A stretch of 64,000 bases of DNA from Mycogone perniciosa (lineage: Eukaryota; Ascomycota; Sordariomycetes; Hypocreales; Hypocreaceae), in the NCBI GenBank assembly GCA_025331125.1, contig JAOALB010000088.1:62001-126000 (forward strand). The letters are read 5' to 3'. The first letter of the stretch is position 1. Each line of letters opens with the position of its first letter. Made by a program: the position numbers and the translations under genes. Shown here in pieces: positions 27,072-38,219 of this stretch. The notes under the pieces are model-generated. The model was not told the origin of the DNA. It saw only the letters and a program-made list of their open reading frames with translations, and did no database searches.

Positions 27072-28907
27072 ATGCTTGAGTTCCTCTCTGGTGGGGAATG
27101 GCATCTTTCTTCCTACATATGGACTGCTCTGGCAGTCCTTGTATGGTGTTTTGCTTACAAATGCTTTTACAACTTGTATTTACATCCGTCGAGTGGTTTC
27201 CCTGGCCTCAAGCTGGCTGCGATGGGCAATTTCTATGAATTCTGGTTCGATGTAATCAAAGATGGCATATATCTGTGGGATATTGAAAAGATGCATGAGA
27301 AATATGGTATGAAAGCAGGCATCTAGCCTCTTGTATGTCTGAGATGTGGACTGACCACCGTTTACAAAGGGCCAATCGTTCGCATCAATGCGAGAGAGCT
27401 GCATGTCCGTGACTCCCATTATTACAGTATTATCTACAGTGGAGGTGGCTGAAAAGTCAACAAGGATGCTCCAACTATCGACGCTTTTGCAGTTTCGTCA
27501 TCGATGGGTGGCACTGTTGACCATCATCACCACCGAGCGCGCCGTAGTTACCTCAACCACTATTTATCCAAGCGTTCCATTATTGGTGTAGAGCCCACGG
27601 CGCACAAGCGTATTGGCAAACTATGCGACCGCCTTGAAGCTTCTATGAAGGAAGGGGAGGTGGTTTCCCTTGACCCAGCCTTCTCTGCCCTGGCAGGGGA
27701 CGTCGTCACCCAGCGTTTCTACGGCAAGCAGTATGACTATCTCAGTGTTACAGGTTACAAGATGACAGTGACTGAAGCTGCCCTCGGTATATCACTCATT
27801 TTCCACCTTGCCCGGTTCGTGCCGTGGCTCATCTCCACCTTGAAGAAGATACCAATCCTTTCATCCGGATGATCTTCCCCCCCGTTGCAGAGCTGATGGT
27901 TATGAGGGAAGCGATCCAACAAAAAATCCTTTCATCCTTTGGTGACAAAAAAACAAAGGATTACATGTCTATCCTTCTATCAGCGCTTGGCGACCCCAGC
28001 ATTCCGCCAGAAGAGAGAGAGATTGATCGTTGCTAGATGAGGGATCTGCCGTTATTCTTGCTGGAACCGAAACGGTGTCGAGAGCTCTTAGCGTCGGCAT
28101 GTTCTACCTTCCGAATGATAAAGCTTGTCTGAAGAAGTTGCGTGAAGAATTGAGTACCCTGCCATTCAGGTCAGACAATAGCCGTTCTATGCCGCAGCTC
28201 GAGGCCCTTCCGTATCTGGTAAGCTTTACTTTAGATGTTTTACGGAGAATAAAGGAATTGGACTGAGCCCTCCTTTTACAGACAGGCGTTATTTATGAGA
28301 GCTTGCGCCTCTCATTCGGCGTACTGGGTCGTCTCTTGCGAGTGGCTACTCATGAAGCATTACAATACGGCAGGCAACTTCACGATCCCACCAGGAGTAA
28401 GCAGATTTTCAAAAAAAATCATGGCATAAAACAGCTATATCTAATATGCTGATAGAACCCAGTTAGCCAATCGATATACTTTGTACACACTAATCTCGAA
28501 ATCTACCCCAATCCCCACTGCTTCAAACCTGATCGATAGATCAAGGCAGCGCAAGAAGGGTTTGCGCTAAAAAAGTATCTGGCTATTTTCACCAAGGGTA
28601 GCAGACAATGCATCGGCATGGAGTAAGTAGCAGCCTTCTACTCTTTATTAACGTACAGAAATGGCTATAAATGGCAGTATGACTGATACATAGCTATTTT
28701 AGGATGACATTTGAAGAACTTTACTTGAAGATCACGAGACTTATCTGTACCTTTGATATGGATCTTTGTAGGACTACAGTCAATGATATTAAGATCCATC
28801 ACATCCGCATTCTTGGCTATCCGAAAAAGGCCAAGAATGAGGCAAATTTACGAGGAGAAGTCATGGTTAAGGTTACAGGAATATTTGAGTTGGAGAATAT
28901 TAAGTAG
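27072..28907 (+). pseudogene. Cytochrome P450 pseudogene (fungal, resembling trichodiene-oxygenase-annotated P450s)
   Basis: The ATG at 27072 opens a membrane-anchor helix followed by YNLYLHP and PGLKLAA, typical of fungal microsomal P450s. Further landmarks are AGTET of the I helix (about 28058), ESLR (the ExxR of the K helix, about 28297) and FTKGSRQCIG, the heme-binding loop with its cysteine (about 28590-28620). FDMDL near the end is the usual C-terminal motif. Four introns fit: 27308-27369, 28219-28281, one near 28399-28465, and 28623-28702. The gene is broken by TGA at 27450-27452, TAG at 28537-28539 (in the place of the tryptophan of the conserved RW pair), and frame changes near 27850, 28032 and 28370. 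Heme and ExxR residues are kept, so inactivation looks recent. The trichodiene-oxygenase resemblance is from memory of annotations, not a demonstrated substrate. Confidence 0.88.
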
Positions 28908-30586
28908 GGCTATTCTCACTACATATACACTTCCGGAATGCGAAGCGATATGTGAAGTTAGCCCTTGAGCCGGCTCACTCCCAGCATCAGCCATCGCGCT
29001 TCAACTTCAATAAAAACACAGCTGACAAGCTTCCCAACATCATATATGATCACTCGTATATCCTGACGTCTGCTTACCACGAAAGGCAGGTGAATTGGGA
29101 AGCAGAACCTATCGAGCCAGATCTTAGGCCCGGCATTAAAAGGCAGATACGTAAATCTTAGCCCTCTGCCCTTAAGCAGAAGTATGTTACTCTTTATTAC
29201 TTATACTTTGAAAGGCACTGGAGACATGCACGCTATCTCTTCAATACATTGTTTAAATAAGGCGAACTTGCCTAGGTGAGTGCTGAGAAATATCATCAAT
29301 CCCTTTGTTGTACACCTTATAAGGCGATTTATATACAGGCAATGCTTGTAGCTAACAGTTAAGAGAAAGAAGGGAAAATGGGTAATTAAATAAGGGAATA
29401 CGAAGTACGTGGGACTAATACTTCTAGAAGAAACCCGTAATCGATATTTTCCCTATATAAAATGCTGATTTTACGCAGATTTGACCCAATTATATCATAG
29501 TGAACTTTCAAGTAGCCACTACTTCGTATTCTACTCTTCAGATATCATAATGCATAATTCTTTTTAATTGTATTCATTTTACTCCGTATTTCAATTATAT
29601 TTATTATATCGAACATGAAGCTACACACTATTAAAGCCCAGGATGGACAACATATTTGTTACGAAGCCAACATCAACAGAAGTTGCTGGCTCTCTTTCCA
29701 GCCTGTTTGTGGCTTTGCAACGCGTAATCGTTGATTTTTTACTCGTAATTCTTATTACCAGCATTACTCGTAGTCCCAACAGCACTGGGACTACCTATCG
29801 CTTATCGAAGACCTGAAAAAAAATAGGTTTTAAGAACTGAGACATGCATTAGTACCGAGGGCGCGGACGTTCGATGTGTGGCTGCCGATCATGTACTCTA
29901 CTGGATGTGTTGTTCCAGAATCGGTCCGTTTACGGAGGCAAGACGCAGGGTTTTTTTTTAAAAAAAAAACAGGATTTCCGATAAACAATTCGATGCCATT
30001 TTCACTTGGTCACTGTACGAAGTAGGCTGTTCGAAGAGCTGCTTTAAGATATACTTCGTAGTTCGTCATCAATCCTAACGCTCACTTTATCCATAAAGCT
30101 TGATTTTGAACAAGATGAAGGTCACTGTTAACAAAGGTGACTGGTGTAACGGACATTATTGCTCCAACATCTGCGGTTATAGGCATTGTTTCTCCGTTTA
30201 TTTAGCTCGCTTCGACTGCCGAGCGTTGAAGGCAAGCCTATCCCGGTCGGCACTTGAGCGGAACTAGGTCATGCAATGCATTGGAAGCCTTACCGGATGA
30301 ATGGCCACAAACTATAAGCCGCATAGAGACGCCGCATACTTCGTAGAGACATACACAAATACTCTCTTCTTCAACCGCCTCAAAATCGTACCGATTCGGG
30401 CCGTCTCTGTAGCATTCATGCATGCGTGACATATCTCCTCTTGTCTGTATGAAGGAGTATATGGCACATCTCACAACAACATTGCCGATCCATTCAGCAG
30501 CAAGCAATTTCGATTGTCTCTTAAAAATAGAATTGATAGTTGGCGGTGACTTCTGCTGATGATTCGTTAGAGTAGAGTAGCATCCC
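28908..30586. other. Intergenic, no supported gene
   Basis: Only short overlapping frames occur (28952-29161 plus; 30238-30507 minus, 89 codons) and neither shows a domain or clear splice partner. The stretch is rich in a short word TACGAAGTA/TACTTCGTA/TACTCCGTA (29399, 29519, 29580, 30016, 30052, 30337). A run of T followed by A at 29950-29968 is a simple hairpin. Confidence 0.5.
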
Positions 30587-30768
30587 GACCAAATCGACCA
30601 AATAGGTACGTACCAAAGTAATATTCATAAAATATTAGATGAAACCAAATAATATGTATAGTGAGGGATATTTATTCTAATAGTTTTACTTTTTGATACA
30701 TTTGATTTGGCTTTATTTGATATTCAATCATAGTCACTTTAATATGTTCTTATTTGGTTGATTTGGTC
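30587..30768. mobile_element. MITE-like element with 18-bp terminal inverted repeats
   Basis: The left end GACCAAATCGACCAAATA (30587-30604) is repeated in inverted form at the right end (30751-30768) with one mismatch. The 182-bp body is AT-rich and non-coding. CATCCC occurs directly before the left end and two bases after the right end, a possible target duplication. Size, ends and lack of coding capacity fit a miniature inverted-repeat transposable element. The superfamily cannot be told from this. Confidence 0.6.
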
Positions 30769-31987
30769 ATCATCCCTCGAACATTGTTTGCTCTTCTGAG
30801 TCTGTCAAGACGATTTCATTTGTCAATATGACTAAACTATCAGCTTGTTACTTCCTTAGCTTTTGACTGCACACTCTAATTGTATAATCATTCGTCTCTT
30901 ACCAATGAACTAACAATATTCGAAGAACTTAGAATATCTGATGATCATTTAGGGTAGCAAGAGTCCATAGGCAACGCAGTGGTTAGTTCAATTTGGCATC
31001 TAACATGCACGTACAGTGCCACGCAAAAAGTTTCGGTAAAATTTCTATAGAGTTGGCTTACAAAGGTTACTGAAGCTTTCTTCCCCCCCACTGTATTGTC
31101 GTACTTCGAATGTGGCTTACGCAGGTAGACATGCATGGAGAATCACTGTGGGGCGAATGGCTTGCACGCAGGTATTCAGGTATATTATGCAGGACACAGT
31201 CCACTATTTCTGATCAACCCCTTGACTTTGTCAAGCCTTACCTTCAGCACATACGAACCGCAGCCTTATTTGCTCGCATGCGAGTCTGAAGCTGCAAGGC
31301 GATTAAGCCGTTATGCTTAATAATTCGGTTCGTCGCATTTGATGGCAATTTACTAAATGTTTCATATTGAGAAATGCTGCCTCTGGCGGCCTTTCTTCTG
31401 GAGATGACATTCAAATTGTTACGTGCTTAGGGCAGACACCGACGTTCGTTAATAGAAGCCAACAAGATAATACAAGAGATTTATGCGTTGTGAGGTGAGT
31501 GAACTATTACAATCAACACCAAAGGTCTATGTAAGCTACAATCAACTGATCGGCCTGGACGATCGTTCAAGGATCTAAATTTAATCGTATTTCCAATATA
31601 GATGAATGTCGATTCTACTTAACCGCGTCAATGGCTGGTTAGCTGGCTGAGACAACTTGTCTTGGCCAGGGCGAGCTATGTTGGAAAGGGGACGGTCGAT
31701 GCCGATCCCTCAGGCTGCTTCAGCAATACCTCAACAATTCAAGCTCAATAACGAGATTGACCGTGTTTCTTCTTCTTACATAATGTACTACAAGGTGGAG
31801 AACCAGGTGTTCTCGAGAAGTATATAAGCACCTCAATCCTCCGTTAAACTATCATTCCAAACCAGCACTCTCAGACACCAACAAGACAACCAACAAGACA
31901 ACCAACACACAGATTCAAGCATCTCAGTTCACCTTGCCAACTACTTTCACTCAACAACCTTCTTTCGCCTCCTTCCTATCTACCAAA
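30769..31987. promoter_or_regulatory. Upstream region of the hydrophobin gene
   Basis: No gene was recognised in the first kilobase. A TATA box (TATATAAG, about 31819-31826) lies some 165 bases before the hydrophobin ATG. It is followed by a CA-rich leader with a tandem ACAAGACAACCA-type repeat at about 31880-31910, of the kind found in leaders of strongly expressed fungal genes. Confidence 0.45.
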
Positions 31988-32398
31988 ATGAAGTACACTG
32001 CTGTCCTCCTCGCACTTGTTGCTACTGCCATTGCTGCACCTTGCCTCAACGGTCTCGACGATGCCAACAATCTGGGTGCCCAGGGAAGCAGCCATGGAGA
32101 TAGCCATGGAGACGACCACAAAAGCAGCCAGAAAGGCAGCCAGAAAGGCAGCCACGGAGATATCAACATCGACAAACATGTTCGTGTCTGCGAGACCCAC
32201 CAGAAGCAAGTCTGTTGCAATGGCATCCTTGGTTGCACCCTTTCACTCATCGGGAAACCCTGCCAAGGCAGCTCTTACTGTTGCCCTAACAATACTCAGG
32301 TGAGTAAAAACGGTCGCCAAGTTCCGCTACCGACTGGATATTAACTCTTCTAGATCGGCCTTATCAACATCGGTGTCACCTGCGTTTCGTTGCTCTGA
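31988..32398 (+). CDS. Hydrophobin-like secreted protein with His/Ser/Gly-rich linker
   Basis: Two exons, 31988-32299 and 32354-32398, encode 118 residues; the 54-nt intron has GTGAGT, ATTAAC and CTAG signals. I chose the second ATG because it begins a clean signal peptide (MKYTAVLLALVATAIAAP); an upstream in-frame ATG at 31934 would bury it. The mature protein has a low-complexity stretch at about residues 31-57 made of SHGD and QKGS repeats. It then shows the hydrophobin pattern C-x6-CC-x5-C-x8-C-x5-CC-x12-C. The first loop between the CC pair and the next cysteine is only five residues, much shorter than in class I or class II hydrophobins, and there is one extra cysteine just after the signal peptide. 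Hydrophobins coat spores and hyphae; the role here is inferred from the cysteine pattern. Confidence 0.8.
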
Positions 32399-33310
32399 GT
32401 ATAATGTTGTACCATATTGTGACAACGTTTGGAAGCAGATCGATGATATCTGATTGGAGTGATGAGTAGTTGAGGGATTATAGGGTTTTTTTCTTCTGAC
32501 TTTTGGTTACAGTCACTTACACTTACACTCTTCATGTTAGCAACTCCATTTTTGTACTAGACTTCGAAATAGTCTCAAATAAGTGGAGAGCAAATATGAA
32601 ATACATTCCTATCTCAAATAATTGTCGCCGACTACTGTGAGACTGACTGCCCATCTAAGTGGAATTCCCATGCCTGTTGAGTAAATCTGACCACCAAATT
32701 CGAAATTTGTGGTTTCTTCTGACGAATAAACATCCTTATAGGAAGTCTTTTTGTTTGTCATTGAGTGAAGTTGAGAGGAGAGGGAGGGTATGGCGCCAGA
32801 ATCCTGATCGTAGCGATCATTCACCTCTATAATTCAATCTATTAGACCACCATTTTCCAAGGTAAGATCCTTGGTCTGCGATCACAGGTTCAGTGTACAT
32901 CTTCGTGTGCTCTCACATTTGGTGGTACAATGCACCTCTGAGGTTGGTGATGCAGCTAATCAGACGAGTGATCATATATCCCCGCACTCTACGAATTGGA
33001 CTCAAGACGTTGGTTACCCTCAGCCTCACTTTTAACTTCTTCCACAACCAAAAAAGAAACCGTACCTTGGCAAATATCGACTGTTACTCCCAGCCCGTTG
33101 GATTTCCTTATTTCCATGCCCCATTTCACTATTCTTGTTATTTCCACAACAGCGTACTACTTCGTATTGTAGCGAGGTTAGCCGTAGCCCCACCACAGGG
33201 GTATGTATGTTGGGCATCAAGAACCCAAGAGGTAGAAAAGGCATACATTGCCGTTCGTAACCCCAGATACTCGTGTGAATTCGCATGTTATCAACTTGAC
33301 AGCTTCCTCC
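32399..33310. other. Intergenic between hydrophobin and tannase
   Basis: It contains the 3' region of the hydrophobin gene and the upstream region of the tannase. Frames at 32609-32824 (minus) and 32893-33354 (plus) have no domain; the latter overlaps the tannase start in another frame. A TACTTCGTA word is present at about 33158. Confidence 0.45.
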
Positions 33311-35116
33311 ATGTGTTTATTTCGGTCCCTCTTCCTCTCCACACTGGCGTTTAGCCACGTTTTGTTGGTCACCGCCAGTCAAGACTCCGATGCCTTCCCC
33401 CATCGTTGCCTTTCCTTCGCGCCAGAGAAGCTGATACAAAACTCAACACGAACGCGCCTTGAATACGTTCCAAACGGCACAACACTCGAGCTCACTGACA
33501 ATGTTGCCTCGTGCGGCCGTCCCTCGCAGCTGGTCTCGACGAACCTCTGCCGCGTTGCGTTACATATCCCCACATCGAATCGCTCCAGCATCACATTCGA
33601 GCTCTGGCTTCCCGAGGAATGGTCTGATGCGCGCTACTTGTCGACAGGGAATGGCGGCATAGACGGGTGTGGGTACTTCTGCTGCTCAGAAGTGTGATTG
33701 TGCTGATCCTTCTTCCCAGGCATCAAATACGAAGATTTGGCCTACACCACCGCTAATGGATTCGTTGCGATGGGAACCAACAATGGCCATAACGGCACGA
33801 CTGGCGTTACTTTCCTTCACAACCCAGATATTTTGGAGGATTACTCCTATAGAGCGTGAGACCGTGGAACTCGCCGTGCGTGTTCATGCTGACATTTATA
33901 GCCTTCACACTGGTACTACTGCGGGCAAACTGCTCACCGAAGAGTTCTACAAAAGAGCCCCAGCTTACTCTTACTACCTTGGCTGCTCACTTGGTGGTCG
34001 TATGGGCATCAAGGCAGCGGAGATCTATTCGGACGACTATGATGGCATCGTCGCTGGCTGTCCCGCGGTTGACTTCAATCACCTCCAAGGACAGAGAGCT
34101 ATGTTCTATCCTATCACGGGTGCTGTCGGTTCCCCAAACTTCATCACAGCCGATCTCTGGACTGGTTTGATCCATGACGAAGTTCTCCGACAGTGTGATG
34201 GCCTTGATGGGGTTGTTGACGGAATCATAGAGGTTCCGGACCGATGCCATTTTCAGCCAGAAACTCTGCTTTGTTCACCGTGGTGGTCGCTATGGGGCAA
34301 TTCTGGCGCATGTCTGAGCTCCCAGCAGGTTATGCAACTTCGGCAGATACACGCTCCATACACATATCCCAACGGAACGTTGATTTTTCCCCGGATGAAC
34401 CCAGGAAATGAGGTGTATGCGGTGCAAAAGCTCTTGGCGGGTGCTCCCTTTAGCTACTCACAAGTAAGGGCCCTGAAATTTATTCTTACATCTGCTGACC
34501 AACAAAAGGACTGGTTCAGATACGTCGTCTTGAGCCAACCAACTTGGGACGCCATCAACTACAACGTCACACTAGTCGGCCTCGCAGAAGAAATGAACCC
34601 TTTTGATATCAAGACATATCCACAAACTCTCCCAGCATTCAAGGCAAAAGTGGGCAAGATCATCACTTACCACGGCGGCCAAGACAACCAAATCACAAGT
34701 TTCAACAGTGAGCGTTTTTGGGACCACATGGCAGGAGCGGATCCCAATTTACAGGACTGGTATCGTTTCTTCCGTATCTCCGGCATGTTTCATTGCAGCT
34801 CCGGCCCCGGCGCTTGGGTCATTGGTCAAGGTGGTGGAGCGTCCAGTGTTGGGATCCCTTTCGAGCCACAGCAGAATGTGCTAGCTGCAATCGTAGCGTG
34901 GGTTGAGAAGGACCGAGTGCCGGAGAGTCTGACTGGCACCAAGTTCGTTAACGACACCGTTTCGCTTGGCATTGACTTCCAACGAGACCACTGCTTGTGA
35001 GAATTTGTTCTGGACAGTTTTGTTATCATGCTAACGTGGGTGACAGATATCCCAGAACACAAACGTACAGCGGTGGTGATTACAAACTTCCGTCAAGCTG
35101 GCAATGCATACAATGA
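33311..35116 (+). CDS. Secreted tannase/feruloyl esterase family protein
   Basis: Four exons (33311-33668, 33720-33855, 33902-34996, 35047-35116) encode 552 residues. The introns are 51, 46 and 50 nt; intron 2 has GCTGAC and intron 3 GCTAAC branch sites. The start is the ATG opening a hydrophobic signal peptide (CLFRSLFLSTLAFSHVLLVTA). The CS-D-HC arrangement of this family is complete: GCSLGG with Cys193 and Ser194, Asp426 in HGGQD, and His462-Cys463 in MFHCS. NNGHNGT precedes the catalytic core and many N-glycosylation sites are present. Enzymes of this family hydrolyse ester bonds in gallotannins or feruloylated plant polymers outside the cell. Length is usual for the family. The gene appears intact; substrate cannot be told from sequence. 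Confidence 0.9.
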
Positions 35117-35456
35117 TGGACGAATACACTCTGTGCCTATGAAGTTGCCTTGAATTGGAGGTTTTAATTATCAACACAGCTCAGCATCTCAGACAAAGAC
35201 GAGCGAAGATAACTGTATTCTATACTCCATAACCGTAAAAAGACTTCGGTCACGTTGAGGTTTGACCGATTATCTCAGACGTCGGGGGAAGTCAGTGCTG
35301 GGAAACGGGATACCCTTCCACAATGTGCGAGTCTTGAAATACCATTCAAGGGTTCGTCCAGATAGTCCATGAAGTTTAAGATGCTTTCTAGTGCACGCTG
35401 ATGGGCATTCAATTAATCCCTCGACATCCTTTCGTGGAGGTCAATGACTGCCTTCA
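35117..35456. other. 3' intergenic region of the tannase gene
   Basis: It lies between the tannase stop and the end of the converging broken minus-strand gene. No gene, repeat or RNA was recognised. Confidence 0.4.
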
Positions 35457-36465
35457 TCATGTAGTTTTCACTTTATCCACGGTCACCGGAGTCCAGTTGC
35501 TGGAAGCGTCAGGGCGGAAAGAGGACTGCGGAGTGTTTTGAATGGTTTGAGGGGGATTATTGTAATCTGCATCGAGATGGCTGATGCCTCTGATGGAGAA
35601 ACAGTACGGTAGTCAGACATATCTAGGAGGTAAGAGCGGATATAGGCCGTATACAGGTGCTTGCACTCCTTGGATTTAAATGAACATAGGACCTGAGACT
35701 GAAGTTAAATGATGCGGTTAGCTGGTGAGACAATTATTTATGGGGGATAACAAACCGGGGATGCCGTCATTTTAGCCTCCTCTTCAGGTCGAGTCTTCTG
35801 CAGCATTCTCCTTCGCCGTTGTGCTATAGCAATCAGGAGTGCGACGATATATAGATTATGAAGCGGCTCTATTGTGTTGATCCTTCCCCATCCTTTTGCG
35901 AACAAGGCGTTACCAGGTGGATTAGATCACTTAGACTTGTAATTTCGCAGTGTGTCTTTGTGTATGACTTGAACATGGTCGCGATCAATGTATGCAGCAA
36001 CAGGAGTTTCAGGCACGATCGATTCACCCCTAGAATTTTGAAGGTATGGATAAATTCATGAGAGCATCTTTACAGCGGAGGGATTGAGACAAAGACCAAG
36101 GCACTTCCTATAAAATGCATGATTAAGCAAATTCACAGGCGCACGGTATGGAGGAACAAATGAATGAACTAAGGGTATTCAGGAGCAGAGAGAAGCCATT
36201 GAATACTATCCTTACGACCGATGTATTTGTCATAGGTCCTAAAATATTCTCGTACATAATCCAGACGGTCGTGTTCACCAGTATAATCCCACTGTGTTGT
36301 CAGCGGCGCTGCAGGAGACGGTTCACCAGAGGAGCACTGTAGCAGCTCAAGGTGGTGTCTAGTCTAATTCAGTGACTCAATGAGAATCTCTTCTCTGCAA
36401 TAAAGATGGGAACTTCCGTAAATGGACATTGCAGCTGGGGGAGATGATAAGGCGAATGCTTCCAT
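35457..36465 (-). pseudogene. Broken gene of unknown family with a C-terminal-half membrane segment
   Basis: Reading the minus strand from an ATG at 36465 gives 33 codons, a TAG (36366-36364), then 64 more codons in the same frame to a TAG at 36171-36169, containing TQWDYTGEHDRLDYVREYF. Downstream pieces continue in fitting frames: about 36105-36010, then 36035-35740 with GESIVPETPVAAYIDRDHVQ, a TGA at 35929-35927, and NALFAKGWGRINTIEPLHN followed by a hydrophobic segment (LYIVALLIAIA) and a basic run RRRR. A last piece (about 35610-35457) includes SHLDADYNNPPQTIQ. Amino-acid composition is strongly protein-like across the stops, so this is a recently inactivated gene. I recall similar sequences in Eurotiales only as hypothetical proteins. 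Some gaps may be introns rather than lesions. Confidence 0.6.
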
Positions 36466-37489
36466 GGTGCACGATCCAGAATGCAGTGACTGAGGAAAAT
36501 AAAGCGCAGTGAAGGAACGAGACTGTGACGCGACGCGAGCGAGCTGATTCCGGATTAACTATTAACCCCCGGGGGGACTTCTTATTGCTATTGGGGCTTA
36601 TTTGTCGGAGCAGTGAGGAAAAGGGGATTTTGGAACAGCCATCTATTTGACATAATTCCGAGTCACACCATCGCCCAGTCCCAATTCTAGAAGCCAAATA
36701 CAATTTCGATTTCTTCACTTGCCAATAATAACTATTGCCGCAGAATAGACCAGATGGGCTGATCTTGGTTAGCAATGAGCACCGTCCGTCAACCGCTCGG
36801 CAACGGCCCGAAACGCCTCTTCGGAACGCCTCTTCGGCAACGCCAGAGCCGGTAGTTATATGATGCCACATGTACGAAGTAGGACATTCGCTGAATGGCT
36901 TAGAAGCTTGAGATGGCGCATTTGGAACTTTCCGTGATCCCCACAAATATACTCTTTCTGGAAGTCGTCTGTCGACGCCATTAAATATCGTGCGTCTCTG
37001 TCTATGAGCAGTATAAATGCTTGCCAGAGAGTTCATCACGTCCTCGCTGCTGCTAAGACTTGGAAGCGGGACATCGGATACATTCTAGGACTGCATCCAC
37101 ACCAAAAATAGGTTCATGTGACCTGTGACATTCCCCTTTTCGTCTACCGAGATTTGTTCAAAACCTGAGAAAACTTGTACCTATACACAACAGAGCATAG
37201 AGTATGTTGAGTAAAAAGGTTCATCCCTTAGGTTATTCTTCTTACCCTATGCAGCACACCGCCACTTGGGATATAAGTCAGAGTATAAAAGATCATTCCG
37301 TCATACATTGAATTTGCGTCACCAAAAACCCTTTCTGGCAATGTTCAGGGCGGCCAAGAAGCTCTTTTGTGTCAGGCTGTAGGTTTGCGACACTGCTTGA
37401 CTAATACATGGTCACATTTATTCTTCCTCTGACGTACATCTTCCCGAATGTGGATCTGTGGCGATTGCCGGCCGCCCTAACATACTTCT
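36466..37489. other. Intergenic; possible micro-exon on the minus strand
   Basis: A 220-codon minus frame (37039-36377) starts on a non-ATG codon and has no protein-like features. A different minus frame, 36981-36856, begins with ATG and reads MASTDDFQKEYICGDHGKF before a TAA. It looks more like an exon, but I found no partner. A partial tandem duplication (about 36812-36838) is present. TACGAAGTA occurs at about 36873. Confidence 0.35.
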
Positions 37490-37835
37490 CTATGTGTCAC
37501 AATACTCATAAAGCCTGTTTCTCACGTCCAACGTAATAGATCCTGGGTCTCCAAAAAGGTCATAGTAGTATTGGAATGTGTGACTCACTACGGAGTACCA
37601 TTGGAATGACACACTGTCAAAGCGAGTGTCCCACCTGGATACGGCCTGATGGAGAGATATGAAGACACGATTTACATTTTGTAATCTATGCACCTAACGC
37701 AGTTACTGCATAAGGAAGTCGGTGAAACGAACCTTTCATTAAATCGAGGCGGGGCCAAACTTGAGCAGCTTCCAAGTTCTTGTTGTTGTCTTTCCGCCAT
37801 TTGAGAATGGCGATGTCCCTCGCCCATGCCATCAT
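37490..37835 (-). CDS. Small two-exon hypothetical protein
   Basis: The ATG at 37835 opens exon 1 (37835-37729). A 43-nt intron (37728-37686, GTTTCA...ATAG) then puts the frame into exon 2 (37685-37490), ending in TAG; total 100 residues. Exon 1 reads ARDIAILKWRKDNNKNLEAA and exon 2 is rich in aromatics (VSFQWYSVVSHTFQYYYDLF). Neither exon stands out as a long frame by itself; the case rests on protein-like composition on both sides of a phase-compatible intron. The donor is weak and the intron is short, and the start could be further upstream. No domain was recognised. Confidence 0.4.
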
Positions 37836-38219
37836 AGGGGTTACGAACCGTATCCGACACTACTTAATTCAAGGCGGATGGCTCGCCGCTGACATGGAGA
37901 TAGCTGGAGCTGTGCTGAGGTTTTTATTGATCCACTATTGCGACATGGTTGGCAACTCGAATTATGTAGGTGACATGTCTTAGACAGATGTACAGCCACT
38001 TGTCCATAAGGCGGCGATGTCTGCCTACAGTACGGAGTAGATTATAGAAAACATGGATAGACGCGGCTTATGGAGTGGGCAACAGGGAACGGTTGCCGTA
38101 ATCTCACCGGGGTCAGCCTATATAACCAAACCGCGAAGTAACCCTTCTATCGTATATTGATTATGTTAATGTAATTGTTTACTTGTGTCACCCACTCGAA
38201 GCTTCGCCTACCATTCGCC
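37836..38219. other. Divergent intergenic region
   Basis: It lies between the small minus gene and the plus-strand propeller gene and would hold both promoters. A TACGGAGTA word sits at about 38031. No other feature was seen. Confidence 0.4.

Noticed and set aside
29945..29970. T-run followed by A-run as a transcription terminator
   Set aside because: A nine-T, nine-A tract forms a hairpin on paper, but no gene ends there and such signals do not define fungal Pol II termination.
31951..32250. Minus frames opposite the hydrophobin
   Set aside because: Mirror reading of the repeat-rich linker; the plus strand has signal peptide, cysteine pattern and intron.
32893..33354. 153-codon plus frame before the tannase
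   Set aside because: It starts without ATG and overlaps the tannase signal peptide in a different frame; no domain.
36377..37039. 220-codon minus frame
   Set aside because: It starts without ATG, lacks protein-like composition, and overlaps the 5' end of the better-supported broken gene in another frame.
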